From contig JACQHN010000446.1 of the NCBI GenBank assembly GCA_016199015.1, forward strand, positions 1-6,812: DNA of 6,812 nucleotides. The letters are read 5' to 3'. Position 1 is the first letter of the stretch. Each line of letters starts with the position of its first letter. The notes under the pieces were generated by a model. The model was given only the letters and a program-made list of their open reading frames with translations, ran no database searches and was not told the origin of the DNA. This DNA comes from Nitrospira defluvii (lineage in GTDB: Bacteria > Nitrospirota > Nitrospiria > Nitrospirales > Nitrospiraceae). Positions 6,055 through 6,812 of this stretch are shown here, one piece after another. The position numbers and the translations under genes are program-made.

Positions 6055-6777
6055 ATGAACCAGAAACGAATCGGCACGCTGCTGATGCTGTGCCTGACTG
6101 TCATGTTCAGCGGGCTGTTACTGACGGCCCAACCCGCCGAGGCACACAATTGGTTGGGCGATTGTGTCGTCGACTTCGATAATACGTTCGCGTTGACCAA
6201 TATCTATGGACAGGCGAGGGGCAACTTTGGCGTCTCCACCGGCATCAATGCGTCCGGCGACCTGGAGGTCTGCGATCCGTCAAAACACCAGGCCTGCTGG
6301 ACCTACCGCCATCGCTGCTTCGGCAATTACATCAACGTCGAAGACATGACCTATGGCCACATTCATCTGACGTTCGAGAGTCCGAGTTTGCTCACGCCCT
6401 GCTTCGGCGACCCAGGCGACGGCTATGGCGCCGGATATGGATGCCCCGTCGGGAACGGTTGCCTGGCGGCCGATTGGATTCATGAACCGAGAAAACTCGG
6501 CACCCATAACAAGGACCACTGGATAAAGATCTGGATGGAGGATCGGGTGACGCACCAGCCACGAGTCTTCGACATGCCGATCATTCGAGTCACAGGAACC
6601 GAGCCGATTCAATTTTGGTTCAGGAAGACGGACGGCAGCTGGTGGTACTGGTCGAGCCTGGCCCCCAATCCCTGGCTGGTCGGCGGCTGGGTTCAAGACG
6701 TTACTGAGGTTCGAATCCGAGGCGCACAGGCCGCCAGCGGGCCGTACTTCATCGCTGCATTTTCGATCTTGGACTAG
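6055..6777 (+). CDS. Secreted Cys/Trp-rich protein of unknown function, possible mature N-terminal histidine
   Basis: A 240-residue protein; I do not recognise the family. ATG 6055 follows AAGGA (6043-6047) with a seven-base gap. The frame is open further upstream, to 5983, but without a better start. Residues 1-30 are a classic Sec signal: basic NQKR, a hydrophobic core (LLMLCLTVMFSGLLL), then AEA before a likely cut after Ala30. The mature chain would start His-Asn-Trp. It has seven Cys (37, 73, 81, 88, 116, 130, 136), suggesting disulphides, a glycine-rich segment (119-134), a His pair in YGHIHLTF (100-107) and an aromatic C-terminal region (residues 187-212, with WWYW). The composition suggests a beta-rich extracytoplasmic domain. 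An N-terminal His occurs in copper 'histidine brace' proteins (LPMOs, CopC, the PmoB/AmoB subunits), but no such family motif is seen, so this is only an idea. The preceding lipoprotein gene is a possible operon partner. Confidence 0.75.
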   Translation: MNQKRIGTLLMLCLTVMFSGLLLTAQPAEAHNWLGDCVVDFDNTFALTNIYGQARGNFGVSTGINASGDLEVCDPSKHQACWTYRHRCFGNYINVEDMTYGHIHLTFESPSLLTPCFGDPGDGYGAGYGCPVGNGCLAADWIHEPRKLGTHNKDHWIKIWMEDRVTHQPRVFDMPIIRVTGTEPIQFWFRKTDGSWWYWSSLAPNPWLVGGWVQDVTEVRIRGAQAASGPYFIAAFSILD

Positions 6778-6812
6778 CAGGATGTTGAAAAAGTCCGCCA
6801 GCTTTGTTCTCG
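6778..6812 (+). repeat. Dispersed repeat, left end, cut by the window edge
   Basis: It starts on the base after the TAG of the secreted-protein gene. Its first 25 bases match 587-611 at 20 positions. The opening CAGGATG, the GAAAAAG core and CCGCCAGC are what I recall from a frequent intergenic repeat of Nitrospira genomes, in which a longer body follows toward the next gene. Only 35 bases are visible, so its nature (REP-like or remnant of a mobile element) cannot be judged here. Confidence 0.5.

Overview
The window is about 60% GC, gene-dense and bacterial. It reads as ordinary chromosome with a few scars. A lineage in or near Nitrospira (Nitrospirota) is my best guess, based on overall style and on the repeat at the right edge, whose opening (TAGCAGGATG followed by a GAAAAAG core and CCGCCAGC) I recall as recurring in Nitrospira intergenic DNA. 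That is memory, not a search, so the assignment is tentative. There are no rRNA or tRNA genes, CRISPR array, transposase or phage genes.

Layout, left to right. (1) The 3' part of a tetratricopeptide-repeat (TPR) protein on the plus strand (2-586), followed directly after its stop by a degenerate copy of a short dispersed repeat and then a 122-bp MITE-like inverted-repeat element. (2) A complete minus-strand MFS drug/H+ antiporter of the Tet-like type (788-2017) with its own hairpin terminator. (3) Divergent from it, an AEC (auxin efflux carrier)-family permease broken by two frameshifts (2131-2997). One looks like an internal deletion removing most of the third membrane helix; the other is one extra C in a C8 run. 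(4) Converging on it, a complete minus-strand FAD monooxygenase of the PHBH/UbiH fold (3015-4238). (5) A 303-bp gap with a perfect 9-bp inverted repeat, then a 42-residue single-span membrane protein with a very good ribosome binding site (4542-4670). (6) A minus-strand Nudix hydrolase (4775-5254). (7) A 321-bp gap holding a striking array of GATAC/GTATC half-sites spaced exactly 11 bp apart, probably an operator, plus two mutually exclusive hairpins. (8) Two plus-strand export-type genes: a probable small lipoprotein (5576-5986) and a 240-residue, Cys- and Trp-rich secreted protein (6055-6777) that I do not recognise, whose predicted mature N-terminus is a histidine. (9) The start of a second copy of the dispersed repeat at the right edge.

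The genes do not form one pathway. The transporter and oxidoreductase genes are single transcription units facing alternate ways. Only the last two genes (68 bp apart, same strand, both export-type) might be co-transcribed. I see no clear multi-gene defence or biosynthetic system. The best leads are the phased operator array, the paired repeat placed exactly at two stop codons, the doubly broken permease, and the secreted protein with a possible N-terminal histidine.
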